Positions 18,320-27,387 of a DNA stretch of 38,459 nt are shown piece by piece. This DNA is from an uncultured Coriobacteriaceae bacterium. Its GTDB lineage: Bacteria; Actinomycetota; Coriobacteriia; Coriobacteriales; UMGS124. How positions within the stretch are numbered: position 1 is the first letter of the stretch; each line of letters opens with the position of its first letter. Under the pieces are notes generated by a model. That model made no database searches and was not told the DNA's origin. It worked only from the letters and a program-made list of their open reading frames with translations. Both the position numbers and the translations under genes were made by a program. The stretch is from assembly GCA_900539345.1 (NCBI GenBank), contig UQBS01000026.1:1-38459 (forward strand), written 5' to 3'.

Positions 18320-21300
18320 TTATGACTGCCAACCCGAACCGGTTGGCCCCTGCGAGACGCACGCGATGGCAGGCTGCACGGGCGCTTTCCTCGCGGGCAC
18401 CAACGACTCGGACGCAACAGGGCCACGGGTGCAACGGGGTGGCGATTCGGGCGCACCCTTGCGAGCCCGAGCTTGCAGCGTTTGGTTGTACGCCGCCTCG
18501 ACGTCGCCGCGACCGGGCGCCGCAAGGTCGGCGTGTCGGGCAAAGCCAAGCGCCATGTCAAACTCCCCGCGGACGTAGCACGCATCCACCGCCACGAGCA
18601 TGCAGTCGGCGAATCGGTCGCGCAGCTGCTCGACACGCCGGGCAACAGGTTCCCCCAACTCGGCAAGTCGCTCGTCGGGACCCAAACCGAACAAGCACAC
18701 GAGAGAGTTGCACTCGTCGATGAGCTCGCGCAGCGTCATCTCGTCATGCTGCGCCAAAAGGCCCGTCGTTGCCTGCTCAAACCGGCGAACGTCGGTATCG
18801 ACAATCGAGTAATTGAGCCCCAGAGTGCCCATGCTGCCTATGATGTACTCAGGGCCTCCTCCCGTCTGGCCCAGGGCCGTGCGCAGGCAGCTGAGCGTGG
18901 TATTAAAGGCACTCATGCGCTGTTGGTGCGTCTCGGAGGAATACAGGGCATCCGCCAGCTCATCTCGCAGAATTCTGCCGTCGGGTCTTAGGGCCAGAAG
19001 GCATGCAATGAACATCCCTTTCGTCCGACCCCAGTCACACTGTTGCAGACGCCTGCCGTTCAACGTGCCTCCCATCATGCCGAACACCTGCAAAAACAGG
19101 CCCCTGTCAGGGTTGATCAAGCCTGCAGATTCAGCAGACAGGCAAGCATCGTCGTCAACGCTCAAGCGCGCGGGCCTGCGGCGGGCGTCGCGCACGGCTC
19201 CATATTCGCGCAAGAGCTCGCGCGGCATGCACGCCACGAAGGCCTCCCGGTCAGAGCCCAGCGCGCGCCCGACAAGCGCGGCCAAGCGCAGTTGCATGGG
19301 ATTCCCCAGAGCGGCAAGCGCCTCAAGCCCCTCGCGGGCAGCCGCGAGATCCTTCTGCGACACATCGATCAGCGCACGGGCGAGCAGCAGGCTCGCCCCC
19401 TCGTGACCGCGCCTCGCGTCAGCCTGGGCGCGCACCACAAGCTCGTGTTCGCCTATCTCATACTTGTCCCCACGCCGAATCAACGCCACGACGAGATACA
19501 GACGCGAGAGGCGCTCCAGACGGGGGTAGCGCAGTTTCTGGGCGATGCCCAAAGCAAGGGCGGCATGGTCACGCGCTTGGAAGGGACGGTTCTGCACGAG
19601 GGCACAATGTGCCTTGCCGAGTCGCGCAACCGCCTGTCCGAGACAACACCCCGTCTGCGACCAGCGCCGCAGCTGGACGTCTATCAACGCGTCTGCACGC
19701 GCCTCGTCCCCGCCCGTCACAAGCAGCAGCACCTCTATGCACGTGCACAACGAGACTCCGAAGCCTACCTGCCGATCCTCGAGGTAACGTTTCGAGGCGC
19801 GCACGAGATCAAGCGTCGGAACCGTTGGAATTTTCGAACTTGCCAGTTCCTCGGCATGGCCCGCTAGGGCCGCGCATGCCGTCAGCATGGCATCGGCAAT
19901 GCCGCTCGGAACATCGGGATTGAATCGAAACCCGCGCTTGCGTTCAGCGAAAGGGGCCAACCACGCGCGCGCCCGACCCGCCTGCCCGCAAAGGATGCCG
20001 CAGAAAGCCGCATGGCAGCGTAGGGCGGCCTCGCCCAAACCGTCCTGCTTCCGAGCAGCCAAGAGGCCCTCAAGCCTCGCAAGTGCGCACGTGTACCGTT
20101 CGATATCGGCAGTGAGACCGGCCTGCCCCAATTCGTTGACAAGGCCCGCTGCACTGCCGTCGTCACACCAAGGCGCAAACCCCGCAAAACCCTGCCAAAA
20201 ACCCAGCACGGCCGCAATGTCGCCGGCAAACCCGCAAGGTTCCTCCCCGGGCCTCTTGTCACGGCATATGTCCACAAATGCCTGCAGCTGCTCATGCCCT
20301 GCGCCCACGGGAAACCCGCGCATCCTGCTTGCTTCAACACTCTCGCCTATCATTTCGGGCACAAGCACGTCGGCAAACTCCGCCGGATGTGCCTCCAACA
20401 AGCGCGCCCGTTCCCGTGGCGGCAAAAAACCGAGTATCAGCCCCGTACGCTGCGCTTCACCGCGGCGCAGCAACAGCTCGACGCATCTGCCTCCGAGTTT
20501 CTCGTCGTCCTCAACACACATGCGCACGCACGAGTATCCCATTCCCAGAACAAGGGGCGGGCAACAGAACATCCCCCGCATGGAGTCAATGCCAAGCATG
20601 GGGAAGCTGAACGCAAGCTCCTCGAGCTCGCGGGATTCGCAGAGCGCGCCGACCGCCGCCACGTCCGACAGCCTCCCACGGCCCAGCACCATCATTGCCC
20701 GACGCGCAAGGTCTGCCCCGTGCGTAAGGGGTTCGACAAGGACATGGCTCATGACATGCTCGCACGTATGCAGGAAGCCTGCATCGCAGCGCGCGTCGCT
20801 CGTACGGATGCGCGCGCATGCCCCCACCAGCGCAGGGACACCGTTCGTCAGCTCCTTGACATCCACGTCGCGGGCAATGGACAGCCAGCGCGCCCACATG
20901 CTCATTTCCCGCCCAGACACACCGAGCATGTCAGGACCGAGAAAGTGCGCATGGGGAAGGACCCGTGGGTCGAGTCCGCTGCTGGGCACGCAGGCAATCA
21001 CGACGTGCGCTCCCCGACTTGCCCAAAAATGCAACGCGCGGGCAAAATCCGTCACTTGGTCGCGCTCGAGACGCGGGAGGTTGTCAATCAGCAGCAGCGG
21101 CCTCGTTTCCTCGCGCTCGTATGCGTCTTTATGGCCCGCGTTGACAGCACGCGCCCATGGAACCGCAAACCCGCGAAGATGCAGCCAGACGACGCGCGAG
21201 GCGCGATGCGCATAGCGCGCGGGAACCCGTATGGGCGCTGGTTTGTGGCCGTGGCGACTCTTAACGCATGCGGCATCCTCGGCCCGCGAGGGTGCGCAGG

Positions 21301-21658
21301 CGCGATCGATCGCACCCTGCCCCTCGCCTGCATCGAGACATCCACCGCGCACAAGAGTCCTCTCCAGTTCGCCGTCACTGCCCGCCATGTAGGCCATCAC
21401 CTCAGGCGATGCAAAGTCAACGTTCACCACCGTACAGGCATGCGTCTGCAGGGCACGAGACGCGTACTCGCGCAACAGCGTCGTCTTGCCATACCCCCAC
21501 GGGGCCCTCAGCACGACGATGCCCTCTCTGCTCAATCCCTCGTCTATCTCATCCAAGAGCTGCGGCCGAGGCACAAGCGAGCGCTGGGCCGCCCTGAAGG
21601 TTCGATTCTGCCCTGCATAGCCCAACTCCGACTCCGCCTCCATTGCGAACAAGGACAC
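18320..21658 (-). CDS. STAND/MalT-like ATPase with C-terminal SARP-type DNA-binding and BTAD domains
   Basis: 1112 residues. The N-terminal third is a P-loop NTPase of the MalT/STAND kind: LVPRPQLLDEIDEGL, Walker A APWGYGKTT (52-60) and Walker B PLLLIDNLPRL (187-197). The middle (about 400-850) is helical and TPR-like. From about 854 there is an OmpR/SARP winged helix (LQVFGMMGGTLNGRRLQ ... KGMFIACLLALRPDGRILRDELADALY ... AFNTTLSCLRTAL), followed by a bacterial transcriptional activation domain to about 1070. Thus it is a one-component, signal-gated activator with the DNA-binding part at the C-terminus, the reverse of streptomycete large SARPs such as AfsR. The start is GTG at 21658 behind AGGAAAAGG. 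The signal and targets are unknown; repeats in its own promoter suggest autoregulation. No biosynthetic cluster is adjacent. Confidence 0.85.
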   Translation of the reverse strand: MSLFAMEAESELGYAGQNRTFRAAQRSLVPRPQLLDEIDEGLSREGIVVLRAPWGYGKTTLLREYASRALQTHACTVVNVDFASPEVMAYMAGSDGELERTLVRGGCLDAGEGQGAIDRACAPSRAEDAACVKSRHGHKPAPIRVPARYAHRASRVVWLHLRGFAVPWARAVNAGHKDAYEREETRPLLLIDNLPRLERDQVTDFARALHFWASRGAHVVIACVPSSGLDPRVLPHAHFLGPDMLGVSGREMSMWARWLSIARDVDVKELTNGVPALVGACARIRTSDARCDAGFLHTCEHVMSHVLVEPLTHGADLARRAMMVLGRGRLSDVAAVGALCESRELEELAFSFPMLGIDSMRGMFCCPPLVLGMGYSCVRMCVEDDEKLGGRCVELLLRRGEAQRTGLILGFLPPRERARLLEAHPAEFADVLVPEMIGESVEASRMRGFPVGAGHEQLQAFVDICRDKRPGEEPCGFAGDIAAVLGFWQGFAGFAPWCDDGSAAGLVNELGQAGLTADIERYTCALARLEGLLAARKQDGLGEAALRCHAAFCGILCGQAGRARAWLAPFAERKRGFRFNPDVPSGIADAMLTACAALAGHAEELASSKIPTVPTLDLVRASKRYLEDRQVGFGVSLCTCIEVLLLVTGGDEARADALIDVQLRRWSQTGCCLGQAVARLGKAHCALVQNRPFQARDHAALALGIAQKLRYPRLERLSRLYLVVALIRRGDKYEIGEHELVVRAQADARRGHEGASLLLARALIDVSQKDLAAAREGLEALAALGNPMQLRLAALVGRALGSDREAFVACMPRELLREYGAVRDARRRPARLSVDDDACLSAESAGLINPDRGLFLQVFGMMGGTLNGRRLQQCDWGRTKGMFIACLLALRPDGRILRDELADALYSSETHQQRMSAFNTTLSCLRTALGQTGGGPEYIIGSMGTLGLNYSIVDTDVRRFEQATTGLLAQHDEMTLRELIDECNSLVCLFGLGPDERLAELGEPVARRVEQLRDRFADCMLVAVDACYVRGEFDMALGFARHADLAAPGRGDVEAAYNQTLQARARKGAPESPPRCTRGPVASESLVPARKAPVQPAIACVSQGPTGSGWQS

Positions 21659-21742
21659 AAAAACATGCCTTTTCCTGGTTTTTTAAAAAGACGGTAGCAT
21701 TTGCCTGCGTCAGGCTATAACCCAAAATCATATGAGACTTTT

Positions 21743-21811
21743 ATATATAACGCGCTTGTCACGGCACTATGCCCGACCTGGCTCTTTGCGCTCGTGACAA
21801 ATGTGTGACAA
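21743..21811 (-). promoter_or_regulatory. Regulator promoter with SARP-like heptamer repeats
   Basis: On the minus strand TTGTCAC occurs at 21811-21805 and again at 21800-21794, separated by exactly four bases (11-bp period), and an inverted copy GTGACAA lies at 21762-21756, about 7 bases before an AT-rich TATATA -10 region (21750-21743). The -35 position has no consensus hexamer. SARP activators are known to bind heptameric direct repeats with 4-bp spacers just upstream of the -10, so these fit as an operator for the regulator that starts 85 bases downstream. Confidence 0.5.
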
Positions 21812-21843
21812 TAAGTGAACTTTTCTCTCGCCACCTGCGGCAC

Positions 21844-21877
21844 AAAAAATGGGCGGCCCGCACACGGCGGACCGCCC
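21844..21877 (-). terminator. Rho-independent terminator of tyrS
   Basis: On the minus strand an 11-bp stem (GGGCGGTCCGC / GCGGGCCGCCC, one G-T pair) at 21877-21851 is followed by TTTTTT at 21849-21844. It lies 50 bases after the tyrS stop. Confidence 0.9.
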
Positions 21878-21926
21878 AAAAGAAAGCCTCACTTGCTTTG
21901 CAAAGCAAGCTTTGCTGAAATCGCCC

Positions 21927-23144
21927 CTAGCGGGCCTGGATGCGCGCGAAACGGCGCTTGCCGGCCTGCAGCACGCGGCCCGCGAGGTCAGAACCGGGCA
22001 CGTTGTAGCTCTTGGCGGGCAGCGCCTCGCCGTCGACCTTCACGCCGCCGCCGTCGATAAGCCTGCGGCCCTCGCCGGCACTGGCGGCAAAACCGATCTC
22101 CTGGAGAAGGCCGGGCAGGTAGACCTCGCCGGACAGATCGCAGGAGAACTCCTCCACATCTTCGGGCACCTCGTGGTTCCTGTGCACGCGGTTGAAGGCC
22201 TCCTCGGCCTTCTCGCCGTCACCGGGGGTGTGGTAGTTGTCGATGATGATGCGGGCAAGCCTGCGCTTGAGGGCGTTGGGGTCGCCGGTGCCGGCGGCCA
22301 GCTCGGCCTCCATGGCGTCGATCTCGTGCACGTCGACACGCGTGGCGAGACGGTAGTAGCGCACGATGAGGTTGTCGGGGATGGACATGATCTTGCCGAA
22401 CATGTCGTCGGGCGTGTCGGTGAGGCCCACGTAGTTGCCGTAGGACTTGCTCATCTTGCGCACGCCGTCGGTACCCTCGAGCAGCGGCATGCACAGGGCA
22501 ACCTGGGGCTCCATGCCCATCTTCTCCATGAGCTCACGGCCGGCGAGCAGGTTGAAGAGCTGGTCGCGACCGCCCATCTCCACGTCGGCGTTGATCATGA
22601 CCGAGTCGTAGGCCTGCATCACGGGGTAGAGGAACTCGTGCAGGGCGATGGGGGTGTGGCTCGTGTAGCGCTTCGTGAAGTCGTCGCGCTCAAGGATGCG
22701 GGCGACGGTGAACTTGCTGGCAATCTCGAGCAGCTTGCCCAGGTCCATGGTCAAGATCCAGTCGCCGTTGTGGACGATCTTGGTCTTGGCCGGGTCGAGG
22801 ACCTTCATGGCCTGCTCGACGTAGGTCTGGGCGTTGGACTCGATCTGCTCATGGGAGAGCTGCGGGCGCGTGGAGTTCTTGCCCGAGGGGTCGCCGATGA
22901 AGGCGGTGCCGTTGCCGATAATGAGGGTGACGTTGTGGCCCAGGTCCTGGAACTGGCGCATCTTCTGCAGGGGCACGGCATGGCCCAGATGCAGGTCGGG
23001 GCTCGTGGGGTCAACGCCGAGCTTGATGTTGAGCGGGCGACCCTGCTCGAGCTTCTTCTTGAGGCCCTCGACCGGCACGATCGTGTCGGTGCCCGAGGTG
23101 ATGATGCGAAGCTGCTCTTCGACTGAGACGTTCAACAAACTCAT
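21927..23144 (-). CDS. tyrS: Tyrosyl-tRNA synthetase
   Basis: 405 residues, class I aminoacyl-tRNA synthetase charging tRNA-Tyr. The HIGH motif is HLGH at 52-55 within GVDPTSPDLHLGHAVPL, and KMSKS is at 230-234. GNGTAFIGDPSGKNSTRP and the DVEMGGRDQLFNLLAGREL segment belong to the TyrRS catalytic core of the TyrZ-like subgroup. The C-terminal ~65 residues (GFAASAGEGRRLIDGGGVKVDGE) form an S4 RNA-binding domain. The ATG has GAAAGG seven bases before it. There is no T-box element in the leader: I looked for the GGUGGNACCGCG bulge and antiterminator and did not find them. TTGCCC-N18-TATACT on the minus strand (about 23240-23211) is a reasonable promoter. Confidence 0.97.
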   Translation of the reverse strand: MSLLNVSVEEQLRIITSGTDTIVPVEGLKKKLEQGRPLNIKLGVDPTSPDLHLGHAVPLQKMRQFQDLGHNVTLIIGNGTAFIGDPSGKNSTRPQLSHEQIESNAQTYVEQAMKVLDPAKTKIVHNGDWILTMDLGKLLEIASKFTVARILERDDFTKRYTSHTPIALHEFLYPVMQAYDSVMINADVEMGGRDQLFNLLAGRELMEKMGMEPQVALCMPLLEGTDGVRKMSKSYGNYVGLTDTPDDMFGKIMSIPDNLIVRYYRLATRVDVHEIDAMEAELAAGTGDPNALKRRLARIIIDNYHTPGDGEKAEEAFNRVHRNHEVPEDVEEFSCDLSGEVYLPGLLQEIGFAASAGEGRRLIDGGGVKVDGEALPAKSYNVPGSDLAGRVLQAGKRRFARIQAR

Positions 23145-23360
23145 CCTTTCAGACGCGCCACTCTGACGCGGGTCGGGGCGGTCCCCAGCTGACCGATAAA
23201 CATAGAAGTATAGGCCTTGTATAGCACTTTGGGCAAAAAAGCCCGCCCCAGCGCAAATTAAGCGGCGATTAGGGCCGAATTTTCACTCAGGCTTCTAGTC
23301 AGGCGATGAAGAAACGCCCCCATGGGACCCCTGAGGCTTTGGAGACGCAAAGGTTTGAGC

Positions 23361-23366
23361 GATAAT
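23361..23366 (+). promoter_or_regulatory. -10 candidate for the class A PBP gene
   Basis: GATAAT lies 17 bases after a weak TTTGGA -35 candidate and 37 bases before the PBP ATG. The 258-base gap to tyrS otherwise shows nothing beyond the two divergent promoters. Confidence 0.4.
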
Positions 23367-23402
23367 GCAAGGTTACATGTGCACGTCGAAAGGACACCAC
23401 GC

Positions 23403-25517
23403 ATGACCGCACGCAACCGCACCACGCGCAAGGCCGCCAAGCCGCGCGTCGGCAAATACATAGCCATCGTCGCCCTGATGCTTGTCATCGCAGGCATCGC
23501 CGCTTCGGTATCGGCCACCTACTCGCTGGCGATGTCGTGGCTCAAGGACCTGCCCGACTACTCGGACTCCGACGCCTACCTGCTCGCCGAGCCCACGCAG
23601 GTGCTCGACGCCGACGGCAACGTCATCGCGCAGTTCTACATGGAGAACCGCACCCCCATCACGAAGGAGCAGTGCTCCCAGTACGTGCTGTGGGCAACGG
23701 TGGACACCGAGGACGAGCGCTTCTACGAGCACAACGGCGTCGACATCAAGGGCATCCTGCGCGCCGTCGTGGCCCAGCTGTCCGGCGGCTCGGAAGGCGC
23801 CTCCACCATCACCCAGCAGCTTGTGCGCAACACGGTGCTCTCCGACGAGCAGTTCGAGCAGACGCTGTCGCGCAAGGTACGCGAGGCCTACATCGCCACG
23901 CAGCTCGAGCAGATGTACTCCAAAGACGACATCCTCATGATGTACCTCAACTCCATCTACTATGGAGCAGGCTGCTACGGCATCGAGGCCGCGGCGCAGA
24001 CGTACTTCGGTAAGTCCTGCGCAGACCTCACCATCGCCGAGGCAGCCACGCTGGCAGGCCTTCCCCAGTCGCCCTCCTACTACAACCCGCTTGCAAACCC
24101 CGAAAGCGCCATCGAGCGCCGCAACGTCGTACTCGCCCACCTGCTCGACAAGGGCCACATCACCCAGCAGGAATACGACGACGCCGTCGCAAGCGACCTC
24201 GTGCTCAACTACACGCCCCCGGAGAAGTCGGGCGCCTACGCCTACCCGTACTTCGTGGACTACGTGAAGTCGACGCTTTCCACGCAGTTCTCCACCGACG
24301 TCATCTTCAAGGGCGGCCTCACCGTCAAGACCACCATCTCGCCCAAGTATCAGACGGCCGCTGAGAACGCCGTGTGGAGCGTGCTGCAGTACGCCGACGA
24401 CGAGCTTGAGAGCGCCCTGGTGTGCATCGACCCCAACACCGGCTACATCCTCGCCATGGTGGGCGGCCGCGACTACAACGTCGACCAGTTCAACCTCGCC
24501 ACGATGGCGCGCCGTCAGCCCGGCTCCTCGTTCAAGACGTTCACGCTGACCGCCGCCATCCAGGCCGGCATGAACCCCACCGTGCTGGCGAACGGCAATA
24601 CCGGCCTCATGGTGGGCGATTGGAAGGTAAACAACTTCCAGTTCCAGAGCTACGGCAATATCAGCCTGCGCCAGGCGACCTATCTCTCCTGCAACACGGT
24701 GTACGCCCAGGTCATCAATGAGATTGGTGTTCAGAGCGTCATCGACACCGCCTACGCCATGGGCATCACGACCGACTTGTCCGACCACGCCTACAACTCG
24801 CTCACCCTGGGCACCGCCGGCTGCAGCGTGCTTGAGATGGCCTCCGCTTACGGCACCCTGGCCACCGGCGGCGTGCACTACGACACCACCTGCATTACCG
24901 AGGTCCTCGACCGCAACGGCAACTCCCTCTACAAGTACGAGCCCGTGGGCACCCAGGCCGTCTCGCCCGAGGTGGCCGGAGCCGTGACCGACATCCTCGA
25001 AGGCGTCGTGTCCTTCGGCACCGGCACCGAGGCCCAGCCCTATGTGAACCAGCCGGTTGCCGGCAAGACGGGCACGACTGACGACACGCGAGACCTGTGG
25101 TTTGTGGGCTACACGCCGCAGATCTGCGCGGCCGTATGGGTAGGCTACCGCACGGAGACCGAGATCTGGTACCAGGGAAGCCTGGGCTCCACGCATACCC
25201 TGCCGAGCCCCATCTTCTCTCACTTTGTGACCGAGGCGCTCCAGGACGAGCCCCGCGCGGAGTTCCCCACAGCCGGCAGCCCCGTCTACCGCGACAACTA
25301 CTCCTGGAGCTTCTCGCAAGGTACCTGGGTCGAGCCCACTGAGGAGGAGACCACCGAGGATACTGAGACCACCGACGAGAACGGCAACCCCACCGGTGAC
25401 GGCACCACCTCGGGCGATGGCACAAGTGGTGACGGTACCAGCGGCGATGGCTCGAGCGGCGACTCGAGTGAGGGCGGCGACTCCGGCGACGGAGATGTCT
25501 CCTACGACGACGTGTAA
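23403..25517 (+). CDS. Class A penicillin-binding protein (transglycosylase/transpeptidase)
   Basis: 704 residues from the ATG behind GAAAGGACACCACGC. A basic cytoplasmic tail and one membrane anchor (about 19-43) precede the GT51 glycosyltransferase, with catalytic Glu103 in TEDERFYEH and EGASTITQQLVRN at 131-143. The transpeptidase domain has the three active-site motifs: SSFK (375-378), SCN (429-431) and KTGT (555-558). The enzyme polymerises lipid II and cross-links the strands outside the membrane. From about residue 640 the protein runs into an acidic Glu/Thr stretch and then a low-complexity Gly-Asp-Gly-Thr/Ser repeat tail of about 50 residues, unusual in its regular GDGTS units. It is a single-gene unit with its own terminator at 25566-25595. 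Confidence 0.95.
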   Translation: MTARNRTTRKAAKPRVGKYIAIVALMLVIAGIAASVSATYSLAMSWLKDLPDYSDSDAYLLAEPTQVLDADGNVIAQFYMENRTPITKEQCSQYVLWATVDTEDERFYEHNGVDIKGILRAVVAQLSGGSEGASTITQQLVRNTVLSDEQFEQTLSRKVREAYIATQLEQMYSKDDILMMYLNSIYYGAGCYGIEAAAQTYFGKSCADLTIAEAATLAGLPQSPSYYNPLANPESAIERRNVVLAHLLDKGHITQQEYDDAVASDLVLNYTPPEKSGAYAYPYFVDYVKSTLSTQFSTDVIFKGGLTVKTTISPKYQTAAENAVWSVLQYADDELESALVCIDPNTGYILAMVGGRDYNVDQFNLATMARRQPGSSFKTFTLTAAIQAGMNPTVLANGNTGLMVGDWKVNNFQFQSYGNISLRQATYLSCNTVYAQVINEIGVQSVIDTAYAMGITTDLSDHAYNSLTLGTAGCSVLEMASAYGTLATGGVHYDTTCITEVLDRNGNSLYKYEPVGTQAVSPEVAGAVTDILEGVVSFGTGTEAQPYVNQPVAGKTGTTDDTRDLWFVGYTPQICAAVWVGYRTETEIWYQGSLGSTHTLPSPIFSHFVTEALQDEPRAEFPTAGSPVYRDNYSWSFSQGTWVEPTEEETTEDTETTDENGNPTGDGTTSGDGTSGDGTSGDGSSGDSSEGGDSGDGDVSYDDV

Positions 25518-25565
25518 GGAGCGAGCCCGCTCTTGGGGCCTTCTGGCTCACAACAGATCTGACGC

Positions 25566-25597
25566 AAAGGGTCCAGCCGCTTGGCTGGGCCCTTTTT
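25566..25597 (+). terminator. Rho-independent terminator of the PBP gene
   Basis: A 10-bp stem GGGTCCAGCC / GGCTGGGCCC (25569-25592, one T-G pair) with a GCTT loop, extended by AAA/TTT and followed by TTTTTCTT. Confidence 0.92.
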
Positions 25598-25890
25598 CTT
25601 GCCGAACGGCGGGATGAGATGGGACAGGATAGGCCCCGAGCTCTTTCTGACATCGCGCCTTTAAACCCCAGCACGCATGGAGAGTTTCTCGTCATCGAAT
25701 GAATCCGGATTCTCCCTTGCGCGGCGCGGCGCGGCCCAGCCCTACCCAACGCCCCCCTGCCTCGCCCTCGCACGTCCTCATATAGCGTGATTCTCCAGGG
25801 AGTTCCCGGCCCGGCAATCGCCCGCCCGCCAGATGACTCGGGTGGTTTGACGGGCGGTGTGTACAGGTCGTCCCTCGTCTTCAAACGCAA
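25598..25890. other. Gene-free region containing a 16S rRNA signature
   Basis: No credible gene is present between the PBP and argH terminators. At 25848-25865 the plus strand carries TGACGGGCGGTGTGTACA, the complement of the universally conserved 16S rRNA segment near position 1390-1407. The match stops after the A (the rRNA complement continues AGGCCC, here GGTCGT). At 25677-25687 ATGGAGAGTTT equals the start of many Gram-positive 16S genes, but in the opposite sense relative to the first match, and may be chance. CGCCCGCCA at about 25820 can pair with TGACGGGCG to form a hairpin. A GC-only run of GCGCGGC repeats lies near 25717. Confidence 0.5.
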
Positions 25891-25921
25891 AAGGGCCGCC
25901 CACGACGTGTGGCCGGCCCTT
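25887..25921 (-). terminator. Terminator-like hairpin after argH
   Basis: On the minus strand AAGGGCCGGCC... pairs with its complement ending GGCGGCCCTT (25921-25891), followed by a short TTTTGCG. It is 50 bases after the argH stop; the U-run is weak. Confidence 0.7.
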
Positions 25922-25970
25922 CAAGCAACGCATATGTGAGGTCGAGCGGCGACGTTCTTGGTGCCCTATC

Positions 25971-27383
25971 CTACTTTCCCCAAGCCTGATCGGCGGCGAG
26001 TGCCTCCTTGGCCTGGGCAATCTGGACGCGCACGGGCTCATGGCCGGTGCCGCCCGCGGTGGTGCGGCGCTCAACGACCTTATCGATGTCGGTTGCCTCA
26101 AAGGCACCCTCGTCGAACAGCTCGCTGAACTGCTTGAGCTCCTCAAGCGTAAGGTCCTGCAGGCGCTTGCCGGCCTTCTCGCAAGACAGCACCATGTGGC
26201 CGATGACCGAGTGCGCCTCACGGAAGGGCATGCCCTTGCCCACGAGGTAGTCGGCCAGGTCGGTTGCGGCCATGAAGCCGCCCAGACCGCCGGCGCGCAT
26301 GTTGTCGCGGTTCACGCGCATGGTGCGAATCATGCCGGCGCACACGTGCAGCGCGTCGGCCACCGTGTCGGCGGCATCGAAGACGGGTTCCTTGTCCTCC
26401 TGCATGTCCTTGTTGTAGGCCAGCGGGATGCCCTTCATCGTGGTGAGCAGGCCCATCAGATCGCCGTAGACGCGGCCCGTCTTGCCGCGCGTGAGCTCGG
26501 CGAAGTCGGGGTTCTTCTTCTGCGGCATGATGGAGGAACCCGTGGAGTAGGTGTCGTCCATCGTGATGAAGCGGAACTCGTCGCTCGACCAGTACACGAG
26601 CTCCTCGCACAGGCGCGACAGGTGCATCTGCGTAACGGAGCAGGCGTAGAGCAGGTCGAGGAAGAAGTCGCGGTCGCTCACCGAGTCCATGGAGTTCTTC
26701 GTGATGTCGGCAAAGCCCAGCTCGTCGGCCACCATGGAGCGGTCGAGCGGGTAGGTGGTGCCGGCAAGCGCGGCGCTGCCCAGAGGGCACACGTCGGCGG
26801 CGTCATAGGCGTCGCGCAGGCGCTTGGCGTCGCGGGTGAACATCCAGTAGTAGGCCAGCATGTGGTGGCTGAAGAGCACCGGCTGCGCCTTCTGCATGTG
26901 GGTGTAGCCCGGCATCACGACGCCGAACTCACCCTCGGCACGCTCAAGCAGCGCCTCGCGCAGCTCGCACACCTTGGCATGCAGCTCGCGGCACAGACGA
27001 CGCGCGATGAGTCGGTCGTCGAGGGCCACCTGGTCGTTGCGGGAGCGACCCGTGTGCAGGCGGCCGCCCGCCGCGCCGATGCGCTGCGTGAGCGACTTCT
27101 CCACCGACATGTGGATGTCTTCGTCGTTGATGTCGAAGTCGAAGTTGCCGGCAGCGATGTCGGCGCCCACCTCGTCGAGACCGGCACGGATGGCGTCCGC
27201 GTCTTCCTGCGAGATGACGCCCACCTGCGCAAGCATCTTGGCATGCGCCTTGGAGCCCTGGATGTCCTCGGCCCACATGCGCTTGTCGAAGGGCAGCGAC
27301 GCGCCATAGCGCTGGAGGAACTCAGCAGGCTGGGCCTCGAAACGGCCGCCCCACAGAGCCTTGTTGGGGGATGCGTTTTCCAT
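25971..27383 (-). CDS. argH: Argininosuccinate lyase
   Basis: 470 residues, typical length. Last step of arginine synthesis: argininosuccinate to arginine and fumarate. The fumarase/aspartase superfamily signature GSSIMPQKKNPDFAELTRGKTGRVYGDLMG is present. KALWGGRFEAQPAEF and DFDINDEDIHMSVEKSLTQRIG are the usual N-terminal segments, GGRLHTGRSRNDQVA follows, and the C-terminal domain ends with the TDLADYLVGKGMPFREAHSVIG motif. It is the last gene of argF-argR-argG-orf45-argH, four bases after the small gene's stop. Confidence 0.97.
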   Translation of the reverse strand: MENASPNKALWGGRFEAQPAEFLQRYGASLPFDKRMWAEDIQGSKAHAKMLAQVGVISQEDADAIRAGLDEVGADIAAGNFDFDINDEDIHMSVEKSLTQRIGAAGGRLHTGRSRNDQVALDDRLIARRLCRELHAKVCELREALLERAEGEFGVVMPGYTHMQKAQPVLFSHHMLAYYWMFTRDAKRLRDAYDAADVCPLGSAALAGTTYPLDRSMVADELGFADITKNSMDSVSDRDFFLDLLYACSVTQMHLSRLCEELVYWSSDEFRFITMDDTYSTGSSIMPQKKNPDFAELTRGKTGRVYGDLMGLLTTMKGIPLAYNKDMQEDKEPVFDAADTVADALHVCAGMIRTMRVNRDNMRAGGLGGFMAATDLADYLVGKGMPFREAHSVIGHMVLSCEKAGKRLQDLTLEELKQFSELFDEGAFEATDIDKVVERRTTAGGTGHEPVRVQIAQAKEALAADQAWGK

Positions 27384-27387
27384 TCCT

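Noticed and set aside
23145..23321. T-box leader of tyrS
   Set aside because: I looked for the conserved T-box bulge and an antiterminator on the minus strand and found neither.
23373..25319. 648-codon minus-strand frame opposite the PBP gene
   Set aside because: No ribosome site or recognisable motif; the PBP frame carries all active-site motifs.
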